Source of the DNA: DATKZB01 sp035528235
GTDB lineage: Bacteria > Planctomycetota > Phycisphaerae > FEN-1346
Reading direction: 5' to 3'
Assembly: GCA_035528235.1 (NCBI GenBank)
Contig: DATKZB010000030.1
Location: forward strand, 1 to 26,412
DNA: 26,412 bases
Position 1 is the first letter of the stretch; every line of letters begins with the position of its first letter. The position numbers were made by a program, and so were the translations under genes. Positions 1-8,055 of the stretch are shown here, in pieces. The notes under the pieces were generated by a model. That model had not been told where the DNA came from and made no database searches. It saw nothing but the letters and a program-made list of their open reading frames with translations.

Positions 1-960
1 GCGAGGCGCGAGTTTCTCGGTCGGACCGTGGTCGCCGGCATCAGCGCCGCGGTGCTGGGGCAGGGCGGGGGCCTGGCCCGCGCGGCGGGGCCCAAGTCGA
101 TCGTCGTCAAGGCCGTCCGCGACGACGCCGTGGTCGACAACAAGCCCAACCCCGCCGTCGTCAAGGAGATGGTCCACGCCGTCGTCATGAAACTCTCCGG
201 CAAGACCACGCCGGAGGCCGCCTGGAGAGAGTACGTCAAGCCGAGCGACGTCGTCGCCGTCAAGATCAACTGCCTGTTCGGCGTCGGGGCCTGCACGCAC
301 CCGTGTGTGACGGCCGCCGTGGTCGAGGGCATCCGCCTGGCCGGCGTGCCGCCCCAGAACATCATCGTGTGGGACCGCGAGGACGGGCACCTCGAGAAGT
401 CCGGGTACAAGGTCGGCAAGATCGACGGCGTGTTGTACACCGGCGTCAACGGCGACTGGGAAGCGGAGCCCACCGACATCCACACCTGCAAGGGCCGCAT
501 GGCCAAGATCCTGACGCAGAAGTGCACGGCGCTCATCAACCTGCCGATCCTCAAGACCCACGCGATCTCCGGCATCACGCAGGCCCTGAAGAACCACTAC
601 GGCAGTTTCCACAATCCGGGCGACGCCCACGGCGGCGGCTGCGACCCCTTCATCGCCGAAGTCAACGGCCTGAAGTGCATCCGCGAGAAGACGCGGCTCA
701 TCGTCTCCGACGCCCTCCTGCCCGTGGCCGACGGGGGTCCCCAGGCGCGGCCGCAGTGGACGTGGGCGTACAAGGCCATCCTGGCCTCGACCGACCCGGT
801 GGCGATCGACTACGTGGGCCTGAAGATCCTGGACGAGCAGCGGGCCAAGATCGGCAAGCCCCCGCTCGAATCCACCGGCAAGGCCAAGTGCGTCGCCACG
901 GCGGCCGCCAAGGGACTCGGCACGGCCGACATGAACCAGATTGAACTTGTGACCGCGTAA
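1..960 (+). CDS. DUF362 domain protein, Tat-exported (5' partial)
   Basis: The reading frame is open from base 1, so the start codon lies outside the window. The first visible residues, RREFLG, followed by a hydrophobic Ala/Gly-rich stretch ending near LARAA, form a twin-arginine signal peptide, so the protein is probably exported folded. The GTG at base 28 is inside the signal and is not the start. The body carries DUF362 hallmarks: a lysine-rich strand followed by a Cys-containing segment (NCLFGVGACTHPC), and LKTHAISGITQALKNHYG, which resembles the conserved 'LKTH..G.T.ALKN' core of the family. DUF362 proteins have no established reaction; some relatives carry Fe-S domains, but no ferredoxin domain is visible here. 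It leads a collinear set with sugar isomerase-like and Gfo/Idh genes (102 bp to the next), suggesting a redox or sugar-related role in the envelope. Family call is good; function is unknown. Confidence 0.85.
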   Translation, partial: ARREFLGRTVVAGISAAVLGQGGGLARAAGPKSIVVKAVRDDAVVDNKPNPAVVKEMVHAVVMKLSGKTTPEAAWREYVKPSDVVAVKINCLFGVGACTHPCVTAAVVEGIRLAGVPPQNIIVWDREDGHLEKSGYKVGKIDGVLYTGVNGDWEAEPTDIHTCKGRMAKILTQKCTALINLPILKTHAISGITQALKNHYGSFHNPGDAHGGGCDPFIAEVNGLKCIREKTRLIVSDALLPVADGGPQARPQWTWAYKAILASTDPVAIDYVGLKILDEQRAKIGKPPLESTGKAKCVATAAAKGLGTADMNQIELVTA

Positions 961-1062
961 CCGCACGGTACACTCAGGGGGGCGGCCGCGCCGGGCGTCC
1001 CCCGCGCCAAGGCAGGGCCGGGCCCGGCGACCCGGCAGTCCAATCACGATGAGGGAGGAGCC

Positions 1063-2325
1063 ATGCCAGCCAAGTCGGTCAAGGGTCTGAAGACAGTCAC
1101 CAAGAACGTGCGGCCGCTCGTCGAGGCCGCCCTGGAGGCCGGCGCCGGGTGCCTGAGGCTCGCGCCCAACTGGGTGCCGCGTTCGTTTCTGCACCCCGGC
1201 AAACGCCTGAAACTGCATCCCGACGATCTCTACGCCTACGGCCTGGACCGCGGCGGAATCGACGAGCGATGGTTCGCCTCGACCACGGAGGCCGCCAACG
1301 AGGGACGCGTCCCCGACGAGGGCCTCTCGTACGTCGTCTTCGACGACAAGCGATGCACCCTGCGCGACGCCGTGGCCGCGGTGGGCGCCGCCATCGTCGG
1401 CAAGGCCATCTGGAAAAAGTACAAGCGGTGGCCCGTGTACTCGAAGTTCTTCGACAACATGGGGCCCATCCCCCACCACATGCACCAGAACGAGAAGCAG
1501 GCCAGGAAGGTCGGCCAGGAAGGCAAGCCCGAGTCGTACTACTTCCCCGCGCAGCACAACAACGTGGGCAATAATTTCCCGTACACGTTCTTCGGTCTGA
1601 ACCCGGGGACGACCAAGGGCCAGGTCCGCAAGTGCCTCGAAGACTGGAACAAGGGCGACAACGGCATCCTGGACCTGTCGCAGGCGTACCGGCTGAAGAC
1701 CGGCACGGGCTGGTTCGTGCCGCCGTGCGTCCTGCACGCCCCCGGGTCGCTGTGCACCTACGAGCCGCAGTGGGGCTCCGACGTCTTCGGTATGTACCAG
1801 AGCCTGGTCGAGGGGCGCGAGGTGCCGTGGTCGCTCCTCGTAAAAGACGTGCCGCGCGCCAAGCACAAGGACCTCGATTACCTGGTCGACCAACTCGATT
1901 GGGATCAGAACACCGACCCCAACTTCAAGGCCAACCACTACCTGGAGCCCATCCCGGCTGCCGGCACGGCGCGCGAGGGCTATATGGACAAGTGGATCTG
2001 CTACGGCCGCATCGACGGCTGGCAGTGCGTGACGGCCAAGGAACTCACGGTCGACCCGGGCACCCGCGTCACCGTGACCGACCATGGGGCCTACGGCCTC
2101 ATCACGGTGCAGGGCGAGGGCAAGATCAACAGCCTCCGCCTGAATTGCCCGAAACTCATCCGGTTCCACGACCTGACGGAAGACGAGGTCTTCGTGACCG
2201 AGGACGCCGCCAAGGCTGGCGTGGCGTACGAGAACACCTCGGCCACCGAGCCGCTGGTCGTCCTGCGATACTTCGGGCCCGAAGTGAACCCCGACGCCCC
2301 CGACGTGGGCGACGCCGCCAAGTAG
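1063..2325 (+). CDS. Phosphomannose isomerase-like cupin protein
   Basis: A 420-residue protein without a signal peptide. The start is the ATG preceded by GGGAGGAG at ideal spacing. Residues 137-146 read PHHMHQNEKQ, resembling the zinc-binding His/Gln/Glu cluster of type I mannose-6-phosphate isomerases (His139, His141 and Glu144 are the likely ligands). GTGWFVPPCVLHAPGSL near residues 213-229 resembles the second cupin metal-site strand, with His225 as the candidate ligand. A second beta-rich half (about 310-400) looks like the C-terminal cupin. Known members isomerise aldose and ketose phosphates in the cytoplasm. The substrate here is unknown, and the sequence is divergent enough that a non-phosphorylated sugar or keto-sugar is possible. 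It sits 72 bp upstream of a TIM-barrel sugar isomerase and two Gfo/Idh genes, so it probably handles the sugar product of this operon. Confidence 0.75.
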   Translation: MPAKSVKGLKTVTKNVRPLVEAALEAGAGCLRLAPNWVPRSFLHPGKRLKLHPDDLYAYGLDRGGIDERWFASTTEAANEGRVPDEGLSYVVFDDKRCTLRDAVAAVGAAIVGKAIWKKYKRWPVYSKFFDNMGPIPHHMHQNEKQARKVGQEGKPESYYFPAQHNNVGNNFPYTFFGLNPGTTKGQVRKCLEDWNKGDNGILDLSQAYRLKTGTGWFVPPCVLHAPGSLCTYEPQWGSDVFGMYQSLVEGREVPWSLLVKDVPRAKHKDLDYLVDQLDWDQNTDPNFKANHYLEPIPAAGTAREGYMDKWICYGRIDGWQCVTAKELTVDPGTRVTVTDHGAYGLITVQGEGKINSLRLNCPKLIRFHDLTEDEVFVTEDAAKAGVAYENTSATEPLVVLRYFGPEVNPDAPDVGDAAK

Positions 2326-2347
2326 CGCCCCCCGCGAGATCGTTTAG

Positions 2348-2368
2348 CCGCGGCCGGAACGGCCGCGG
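2348..2368 (+). other. Intra-operon stem-loop
   Basis: A perfect 9-bp GC stem (CCGCGGCCG / CGGCCGCGG) with a GAA triloop lies in the 72-bp gap between the cupin gene and the TIM-barrel gene, ending 12 bases before the AAAGGA ribosome site. There is no T-tract, so a strong intrinsic terminator is unlikely. It could attenuate transcription or stabilise the upstream mRNA. The preceding TTTAGCCG resembles the edge of the repeat family at 6184-6340, so it may be a diverged member of that family. Confidence 0.5.
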
Positions 2369-2397
2369 GCTGTCTTGACGAAAGGACACGGTTGACC

Positions 2398-3450
2398 ATG
2401 AGCGCAAGCCATCCCAACACGTACCCGAAACTGCATAACGCCGCCTGGCCGGGCGTGGTCGGCAAGGGCGACGGGGGCGAGCCCCCCATCGACCTCGACA
2501 CGATGCTCGACCTGACGGCCGCCGCCAAGGTCGATGGCATCGGGTTCGACGGCGTCGACATCTTCCTGTTCGCCCCGCACGTCGACATCGATTCCACGGA
2601 CGACGACCTGAAGGACCTGGCCCGGCGGGTGACCTCGCGCGGCCTGGTGGTTGGGTCGGTGGTGGCGCCGGTCTGGCCGCCGACGGGCGGCGGCAGCGCC
2701 ATGGGCGACGCCGGCGAACGCCAGAAGTTCCTGACGCAGGTCCGCAAGGGCTGCCGCATCGCCAAGCGGCTGCGGGAACTGGGCGCGCGGCCGTACGGCA
2801 TCGTCCGCCTCGATTCCGGGGCCGGCGTGGCCGATTGGGCCAAGGATCCCGAGGGCAATACGAAGAAGATCGCGGAGACCTTCCGCGAGGCGTGCATGAT
2901 TGCCGACGAGCACGGCGAACGCCTGGCCGCCGAGGGCGAAATCTGCTGGGGCGGCATGCACTCGTGGCGCGAAATGGTCAAACTGCTTGAACTCGTCGAC
3001 CGGCCCAAGACGCTCGGGTTCCAGGCCGACATGTCGCACACGCTGCTCTACCTGATGGGGTACAACGCGCCCGACGACGCCATCCTGCCCAAGGGGGCCG
3101 ACCTCAAGGACAAGAAGGTCCTGGACGAGGGCCTGAAGAAACTCACGGCCGCGCTTCGGCCCTGGACCATCGACTTCCACGTGGCCCAGAACGACGGGAC
3201 CGCCCACGGGTCGGGCTCGCACGACAAGACCGGCCGCCATTGTCTGCCGACCGACCCGAACGGCAAACTCGACATCGCCCATCACGCCGGGTTCTGGCTC
3301 CGCGACGAGAAGGGGAAACTGACCAAGGCCTTCCGGCACGTCTGCTGGGACGGGTGCATGTTCCCGAACGAGGTCATGATGAATCCGCAGACGTGGAACG
3401 ATATTCTTGCCGCGATGGTCGCCGTCCGCGACGCCCACGGCTGGTTGTAG
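2398..3450 (+). CDS. Sugar isomerase/epimerase, xylose isomerase-like TIM barrel
   Basis: A cytoplasmic protein of 350 residues from the ATG at 2398; a TTG at 2392 in the same frame is closer (5 bases) to the AAAGGA site at 2381, so the start is uncertain by two codons. The fold is read from the alternating strand/helix pattern and from AP-endonuclease-2-type elements: KVDGIGFDGVD at the first strands, a central acidic strand AEGEICWGGMHSW, then GFQADMSHTL and TIDFHVAQNDG, where Glu, Asp and His residues would bind a divalent metal. Members isomerise or epimerise sugars and keto-sugars; several occur beside Gfo/Idh dehydrogenases and act on 3-keto or inositol-type intermediates. Its position just before two Gfo/Idh genes fits that pattern. 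The substrate cannot be read from the sequence. Confidence 0.82.
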   Translation: MSASHPNTYPKLHNAAWPGVVGKGDGGEPPIDLDTMLDLTAAAKVDGIGFDGVDIFLFAPHVDIDSTDDDLKDLARRVTSRGLVVGSVVAPVWPPTGGGSAMGDAGERQKFLTQVRKGCRIAKRLRELGARPYGIVRLDSGAGVADWAKDPEGNTKKIAETFREACMIADEHGERLAAEGEICWGGMHSWREMVKLLELVDRPKTLGFQADMSHTLLYLMGYNAPDDAILPKGADLKDKKVLDEGLKKLTAALRPWTIDFHVAQNDGTAHGSGSHDKTGRHCLPTDPNGKLDIAHHAGFWLRDEKGKLTKAFRHVCWDGCMFPNEVMMNPQTWNDILAAMVAVRDAHGWL

Positions 3451-3538
3451 CCCGCCGCCGCGCCGCCGGCGGAACGTGAATCGGCACGCGGCGCTGCCGG
3501 GCCCCGCCGGACGCGGGCAACGGTGAAAGGACCTCGCG

Positions 3539-4951
3539 ATGAAACTGCCACGCCTCACCCGTCGTCGCTTTCTCAAGCGTGCGGCCGCCCTGACGGGCGC
3601 AGCCGCGGTTGCCCAGGCCGGCGTCGGTCCGCTGGTCCTGGCCGAGGGCGCGGCCGCGCCGAAACTCCGCTGCGCGGTTATCGGCTGCAACGGCCAGGGC
3701 ATGGCGTCGGTCCATGCGGCGGCCGGCGAGCGGATCGTCGCCCTCGTCGACGCCGATGACAAGCGGCTCGCGGCGACGCTGAAGGAACTCGCCGCGAAGT
3801 ACCCGGACTCGAACTCGGGTGCCATCAAGACCTACTTCGACTACCGCCGCCTCTTCGACGAAATGGCCAAGGACATCGACGTGGTCTTCGTGGCCACGCC
3901 CGACCACCACCACGCGTCGGCGTCGATGCGCGCCATCAAACTGGGCAAGCACGTGTTCTGCGAGAAACCGCTCGCCCACACGATTCACGAGTGCCGCGCG
4001 CTGGCCGAGGCCGCCCGTGCGGCCAACGTCCGGACGCAGATGGGCAACCAGGGCCATTGCGCCGACGGGTACCGGCGCCTCTGCGAGTACATCTGGGCTG
4101 GGGCGATCGGCAACGTCCTGGAGACGCACACCTGGATCGGCATGGTCAACGGCGGGACGGGCGGCCGGCCGCCCAGCCGGCCGATGCCCGAGGGCCTCCA
4201 CTGGGAGGAGTGGCTCGGCCCGGCCCCGTACCGCGACTTCCACCCGGGCCTGCATCCGGGCGCGTGGCGCAGTTGGTGGGACTTCGGCAACGGCACGCTT
4301 GGTGACTGGGGATGCCACCAACTGGACGGCGTCTTCTGGGCGCTCAAACTCGGGCACGCCACGAGCGTCGAGTGCCTGGAAATGCACGGCGGCAGCGACG
4401 AGCGGTATCCCCTGGGCAGCGCGGTCCGCTACGAGTTTCCCGCGCGCGGCAACATGCCACCCGTCAAGGTCCACTGGTACGACGGCGTGAAGGACGACCC
4501 GGCCAACCCGGGCAAGCAGGTGCCGGTCCGCCCGGCGCTGGTGGCGGAGTTCGAGCAGAAGTACAACCGCAAGTTCGACCAGAGTTGGGGCGGCGGGGGC
4601 ACCCTCTACATCGGCGACAAGGGCGTCATGGTCACGGGCAACTACGGCAGCGGGCCGCGCATCCTGCCGGAGGAGGCGCACAAGGCCTTCCCGGTGCCGG
4701 CGGAATCCCTGCCGCGCATCCGCGGCGGGCACTTCGCCGATTTCCTGCGGGCCTGCCGCGACGGCAAACCCGCCGCCGCCGAGTTCAGTTACGCCGGGCC
4801 GTTCACCGAGGGCATACTGCTCGGTCACCTGGCGTACAAGGCGGGCATCGGCAAGCGCGTCGAGTGGGACGGCGCCGCCATGCGCACCCGCAACATGCCG
4901 GAACTCGACCGCTGGATCAGACGCGAACACCGCAAGGGATGGGAACTGTAG
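3539..4951 (+). CDS. Tat-exported Gfo/Idh/MocA family oxidoreductase
   Basis: A 470-residue protein; the ATG follows GAAAGGA by 7 bases. The N-terminus MKLPRLTRRRFLKRAA plus an Ala-rich hydrophobic stretch is a classical twin-arginine signal, ending near residue 36, so the enzyme should be folded with its nucleotide in the cytoplasm and then exported. Mature sequence begins with a Rossmann strand (RCAVIGCNGQGMASVH), and residues 142-144 are the EKP motif typical of Gfo/Idh/MocA dehydrogenases, where the Lys is catalytic. The C-terminal half is the alpha/beta domain with planctomycete-type inserts (WEEWLGPAPYRDFHPGLHPG). Exported relatives such as glucose-fructose oxidoreductase keep NADP(H) tightly bound and run as closed redox cycles. 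Here the enzyme probably oxidises or reduces a sugar hydroxyl, plausibly at C3, in the periplasm. It is co-directional with the next Gfo/Idh gene, 67 bp away. Confidence 0.93.
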   Translation: MKLPRLTRRRFLKRAAALTGAAAVAQAGVGPLVLAEGAAAPKLRCAVIGCNGQGMASVHAAAGERIVALVDADDKRLAATLKELAAKYPDSNSGAIKTYFDYRRLFDEMAKDIDVVFVATPDHHHASASMRAIKLGKHVFCEKPLAHTIHECRALAEAARAANVRTQMGNQGHCADGYRRLCEYIWAGAIGNVLETHTWIGMVNGGTGGRPPSRPMPEGLHWEEWLGPAPYRDFHPGLHPGAWRSWWDFGNGTLGDWGCHQLDGVFWALKLGHATSVECLEMHGGSDERYPLGSAVRYEFPARGNMPPVKVHWYDGVKDDPANPGKQVPVRPALVAEFEQKYNRKFDQSWGGGGTLYIGDKGVMVTGNYGSGPRILPEEAHKAFPVPAESLPRIRGGHFADFLRACRDGKPAAAEFSYAGPFTEGILLGHLAYKAGIGKRVEWDGAAMRTRNMPELDRWIRREHRKGWEL

Positions 4952-4959
4952 CACGCGGC

Positions 4960-4976
4960 CCGGCCTCGCTGGCCGG
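4960..4976 (+). other. Stem-loop between the two Gfo/Idh genes
   Basis: CCGGCC and GGCCGG form a 6-bp stem around a TCGCT loop just after the stop codon of the exported Gfo/Idh gene. No T-tract follows, and the next ribosome site lies about 27 bases on. It may act as an mRNA-processing or stability element rather than a terminator. Confidence 0.35.
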
Positions 4977-5018
4977 ACGACGGGAACCTCGAAACCGTTA
5001 TCCAGAGGAGCGCATGAC

Positions 5019-6164
5019 ATGGCCAGGAAACCCCTGAACGTCGGAATCATCGGGTACGGATTCATGGGGCGGACGCACACGAACGCCTACTGCAAGGTCA
5101 CGAACTTCTTCGACGTGCCGTACCAGCCGGTGCTCAAGCGGATTTGCGGCCTCGTGGAGACCGAGGCCAAGGCCTTCGCCGACCGGTGGGGTTTCGAGTC
5201 GCATTGCACCGACTGGCGCTGCGTCATTGAGAGCGACGACATCGACATCGTCGACATCTGCGTGCCGAACAACTTCCACGCCCAGATCGCCATCGCCGCG
5301 GCCAAGGCCGGCAAGATGATCGTCTGCGAGAAGCCCCTGGCGATGAGCGTGGCCGAGGGCAGGAAGATGGTGGCGGCCGTCGAGAAGGCCAAGGTGCCGA
5401 ACCTCGTCTCGTTCAACTACCGCCGTGTGCCCGCCGTGGCGCTGGCCAAGCGGATCATCGACGAGGGCCAACTCGGCCGCATCTTCCATTACCGCGCCAA
5501 CTTCCTCCAGGACTGGACCATCTCGGCCGACGTGCCCCAGGGAGGCATGGCCACCTGGCGCCTCGACGTCAAGGCCGCCGGCAGCGGCGTCACGGGCGAC
5601 CTGCTGGCCCACTGCATCGACACGGCCATGTGGCACAACGGGCCCATCGCGCGCGTCAACGCCATGGCCGAGACCTTCATCAAGGAGCGCAAGCACGCCG
5701 AGACAGGCAAGATGGCCCCCGTGGGCATCGACGACGCCTGCACCTTCTTCTGCCGCTTCGCGAACGGGTCGCTGGGCAACTTCGAGGCCACGCGTTACGC
5801 GCGCGGCCACAAGGCCCTTTACACGTTCGAGATCAACGGCGAGCACGCCTCCATCCGCTGGGACCTGCACGACCTGCACCGGCTCGAGTGGTTCGACCAT
5901 CGCGACCCGAGCCGTGTGCGCGGCTGGCGGTCGATCCACGTGACCGACGCCGGCGGCGACCACCCCTACATGGACCACTGGTGGGTGCCGGGCCTTCAGA
6001 TCGGTTACGCCGAGACGTTCGTCCACCAGATCGCCGAATTCCTGACGGCGGCGGGCAAGGGCAAACCGTGTTCGCCGACCTTCCGCGAGGCCCTCGAAAC
6101 GCAGAAGGTGTGCGAGGCCGTCCTGAAATCGGCCAAGATAGGCCGGTGGGTGACCATCAAGTAA
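5019..6164 (+). CDS. Gfo/Idh/MocA family oxidoreductase (cytoplasmic)
   Basis: A 381-residue protein starting at the ATG eight bases after AGAGGAG; an out-of-frame ATG at 5014 is not the start. There is no signal peptide. The N-terminus LNVGIIGYGFMGRTHTNAY is a Rossmann GxGxxG strand for NAD(P), and residues 104-106 are the catalytic EKP motif. The C-terminal domain has the usual beta-sheet and a DLLAHCIDTAMWHNG segment matching the 'G...D.g.H..D...W' active-site helix of the family. Together with the exported paralogue it gives one Gfo/Idh enzyme on each side of the membrane, which suggests that oxidised sugar made outside is re-reduced or further processed inside. This is the last gene of the + strand unit; a repeat array follows. 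The reaction class is firm, the substrate unknown. Confidence 0.93.
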   Translation: MARKPLNVGIIGYGFMGRTHTNAYCKVTNFFDVPYQPVLKRICGLVETEAKAFADRWGFESHCTDWRCVIESDDIDIVDICVPNNFHAQIAIAAAKAGKMIVCEKPLAMSVAEGRKMVAAVEKAKVPNLVSFNYRRVPAVALAKRIIDEGQLGRIFHYRANFLQDWTISADVPQGGMATWRLDVKAAGSGVTGDLLAHCIDTAMWHNGPIARVNAMAETFIKERKHAETGKMAPVGIDDACTFFCRFANGSLGNFEATRYARGHKALYTFEINGEHASIRWDLHDLHRLEWFDHRDPSRVRGWRSIHVTDAGGDHPYMDHWWVPGLQIGYAETFVHQIAEFLTAAGKGKPCSPTFREALETQKVCEAVLKSAKIGRWVTIK

Positions 6165-6183
6165 GCAGCGCCGCGGCGACGAG

Positions 6184-6340
6184 TTACTCACCCGGCTTGC
6201 CGGGCGCGTGTTGTCGGCGCGTGTGGCGTAACAGGCGCGACTGTTAGCCGCCCGGCTTGCCGGGCGCGTGTTGTCGGCGCGTGTGGCGCAACGGGCGCGA
6301 ATGTTAGCCGCCCGGCTTGCCGGGCGCGTGTTGTCGGCGC
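6184..6340 (+). repeat. 60-bp tandem repeat array with internal palindrome (REP-like)
   Basis: About 2.6 copies of a unit with a period of exactly 60 bp. The bases at 6191, 6251 and 6311 each begin the same block, with the palindrome GCCCGGCTTGCCGGGC at its core (6-bp stem, CTTG loop), followed by GCGTGTTGTCGGCGC. Copies differ by a few substitutions. The array fills the gap between the convergent ends of the Gfo/Idh gene (6164) and the tetraheme gene (6370), where it could serve as a bidirectional transcript end. Thirty bases of the unit recur, reverse-complemented and identical, at 11670-11699. Because the period is a multiple of three, reading frames across it stay open, but no gene is supported. 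Confidence 0.85.
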
Positions 6341-6369
6341 CAGGCCAGGGGCGCACGGCACGGCCGGCG

Positions 6370-7062
6370 TTACTCGCCCTGAGCCACCACGGTGTAGGGT
6401 TGGCGGGTCTTGGGGTTCCATCGGACGGCTCGAAGGATCAGCCGGTGCGCGCCGTGGCACTCGGTGCAATTCTTGTCGGCTTCCTCGGGCTTACGGACGT
6501 ACAGGCACCACAGGGCGGCGTCCTTGACCTTGTCGGGGTCGTGGCAGACGGTGCACGACGGGTCGACGTCGGCCTTGGTGTAGAAGATGGTGGGCGGCGT
6601 GATGTTGCCCTCGTCGGCGCAATGGTCGTCGGACGATCCGTGGCACTTCTCGCACCCGACCTCGGCGACGGCGTGCTGGACGGTGAGTTCCTCGTCCGTG
6701 TAATTCTCGTGGCAGACGAAGCATCGGTTGTTGTCGACCATGGGGCCCTTGTGCTTGATGCGGGCAGGTGCGTCCAAGAGCAGTAGCGGCTCGTCGTCGA
6801 GGACCAACGGCGGTGCCCCGCTCGGCTCGACCGGCGGCGGCTTCGGGGTCGGCGCGGATGGCGCGGGCTTCGGGTCCGGCGCCACGGCCGGCGGGGGTGC
6901 CGGGTCCTGCGTGGGCCTCGCGTTCTGCGCAAGCGGAGCGGGGTTGGCGACGGGGGCGGTGTCGCATCCGGCCACGACGATGGCCAGCATGGCCGCGAGC
7001 AGCACCGGCAGTGTCTTGGGGCAAACGGCGTTCACGCGGGTGTTCTCCGCAAGGGGGGTCAT
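6370..7062 (-). CDS. Tetraheme cytochrome c lipoprotein (1)
   Basis: A 230-residue protein. The chosen ATG at 7062 overlaps the TGA of the ThuA gene (ATGA), implying translational coupling; longer frames upstream are only shadows of ThuA. A basic start, the hydrophobic segment LLAAMLAIVVAGC with a lipobox Cys near residue 36, and then a Pro/Ala-rich linker of about 60 residues indicate a lipid-anchored protein held away from the membrane. Four CxxCH heme-c motifs occur at residues 114, 137, 170 and 199 (CFVCH, CEKCH, CTVCH, CTECH), with spare His residues as distal ligands. It should carry electrons in the periplasm or at the outer membrane. It resembles small cytochrome-c3/NapC-like tetrahemes without being assignable to a named family. 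The heme domain is paralogous to the protein at 9303-9779, with the same motif spacing and a shared CHGxHRLI ending. Confidence 0.88.
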   Translation of the reverse strand: MTPLAENTRVNAVCPKTLPVLLAAMLAIVVAGCDTAPVANPAPLAQNARPTQDPAPPPAVAPDPKPAPSAPTPKPPPVEPSGAPPLVLDDEPLLLLDAPARIKHKGPMVDNNRCFVCHENYTDEELTVQHAVAEVGCEKCHGSSDDHCADEGNITPPTIFYTKADVDPSCTVCHDPDKVKDAALWCLYVRKPEEADKNCTECHGAHRLILRAVRWNPKTRQPYTVVAQGE

Positions 7063-7943
7063 TTCGTCTTGAGGCCGAGTTCCGCGTCCGAGACGGCCCA
7101 CCGGACGCCCTCCTTGGGCACGTCGATTCCGGCGGCCCAGACGACGGCGTTGAGGAGCATCCGGCGGTATCCCTCGACGCCCCAACTCTCCTGGAAGTGC
7201 CCGCCGCCGAACCCGAAGCCGCGGCCGCCGCCGGGCCGCTCCATCGCCCACGCGATGACCTCGCTCTTCGGCTGGCCGCCGTCTTTGGCCGGGAACGGCG
7301 CCGTCAGGATGGGCGTGACGGCCTTGGCGTCTTCGGCGAAGCGCAGGCGATGGTAGTACTCGTTGCGCGGAATCGTGAAGGCGCTCCAGCCGCGGCTGAT
7401 GGGATGGTCGGGACGGACGGGCGTCGAGACGATCGGCTGGTCGCTGACGGCGTGCGTCGAACCGTACCCCTGGAAGTCGTAGTAGCCGCCGATCCACTTC
7501 AGCAGGTACGGCGCCTCGACCTCGCGCGTGGCGTAGAGCGTATAGTGGAGGCACACGAGCCCCGCGCCCTTGGCCGCCAGGCGATCGAGCAGCGCCAGGC
7601 GGTCGCCCTGGAGGATGGGGTGCTTGAGGCCGGCCTGGTTGGTGCCCTCGGAGTAGATGACGATGGCGGCGGCGCCGTCGAGCGTCGCGGCGTCGGCCGG
7701 CCAGTCGTTGTGCGTCTCGCACACGAGGCCCGGCACGTTCGGCGACGATTCCAGGCACTTCTTCATCAGGGCGATGCCGGCTTCGTTGGGGTGGTGCCCG
7801 TGACTGGCGATGAGGACGATCTTCCTGCCGGGCTTGGCCTCGGCGGCCGAGGTGGTTGCGGCATGGACGCCGGCGGCCAGGCCGGCGGCCGCGAGGGTGC
7901 CCTGGCGGACGAACTCGCGCCGCGTCAGTCTCGGGTCGGCCAT
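7059..7943 (-). CDS. ThuA-like domain protein, Tat-exported
   Basis: A 294-residue protein starting at the ATG preceded by GAGGAGGA; the frame is open further upstream, but there it has biased, non-family sequence. The N-terminus MADPRLTRREFVRQG plus an Ala-rich stretch to about residue 34 is a Tat signal. The mature part, KIVLIASHGHHPNEAG, GAAAIVIYSEGTNQ, AKGAGLVCLHYTLYA and GRGFGFGGGHFQESWG, follows the glutamine-amidotransferase-like fold of the ThuA family, including the conserved '(G)GGH' near the end. In rhizobia ThuA works with the Gfo/Idh enzyme ThuB in the 3-keto route for trehalose-type disaccharides, and ThuA-like domains are common in planctomycete sugar clusters. Its own chemistry is not firmly established. 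It sits between the exported aldo-keto reductase and a tetraheme lipoprotein whose start overlaps its stop by four bases. Confidence 0.9.
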   Translation of the reverse strand: MADPRLTRREFVRQGTLAAAGLAAGVHAATTSAAEAKPGRKIVLIASHGHHPNEAGIALMKKCLESSPNVPGLVCETHNDWPADAATLDGAAAIVIYSEGTNQAGLKHPILQGDRLALLDRLAAKGAGLVCLHYTLYATREVEAPYLLKWIGGYYDFQGYGSTHAVSDQPIVSTPVRPDHPISRGWSAFTIPRNEYYHRLRFAEDAKAVTPILTAPFPAKDGGQPKSEVIAWAMERPGGGRGFGFGGGHFQESWGVEGYRRMLLNAVVWAAGIDVPKEGVRWAVSDAELGLKTK

Positions 7944-7998
7944 GGGGGTCTCCTCCTCGTGCCGAGGGGGCTGCCGTCGGCCCAGCACGGCAACCTTG

Positions 7999-8032
7999 AC
8001 GGGCGCGGCGGTTCCGGAGAACCGCCGCCCGT
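7999..8032 (-). other. Strong stem-loop between aldo-keto reductase and ThuA genes
   Basis: CGGCGGTTC and GAACCGCCG form a perfect 9-bp stem around CGGA. It is extended by ACGGG/CCCGT after a 2-base bulge. It lies 24 bases past the upstream stop codon on the minus strand. No T-tract is present, so read-through into ThuA is expected; it may set the relative expression or stability of the two parts of the message. Confidence 0.5.
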
Positions 8033-8055
8033 GAGGCCCGTCGGCACGGCCGGGA

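Noticed and set aside
1017..1028. Palindrome GCCGGGCCCGGC upstream of the cupin gene
   Set aside because: Short and GC-only in a GC-rich background; no loop, no flanking conserved motif, so it cannot be told from chance.
6184..6340. CRISPR array
   Set aside because: The units are contiguous 60-bp tandem copies without unique spacers, and no cas genes are present.
6188..6469. Small repeat protein encoded on the - strand across the 60-bp array
   Set aside because: The frame is open only because the period is divisible by three; it has no ribosome site, and it overlaps the tetraheme gene's 3' end.
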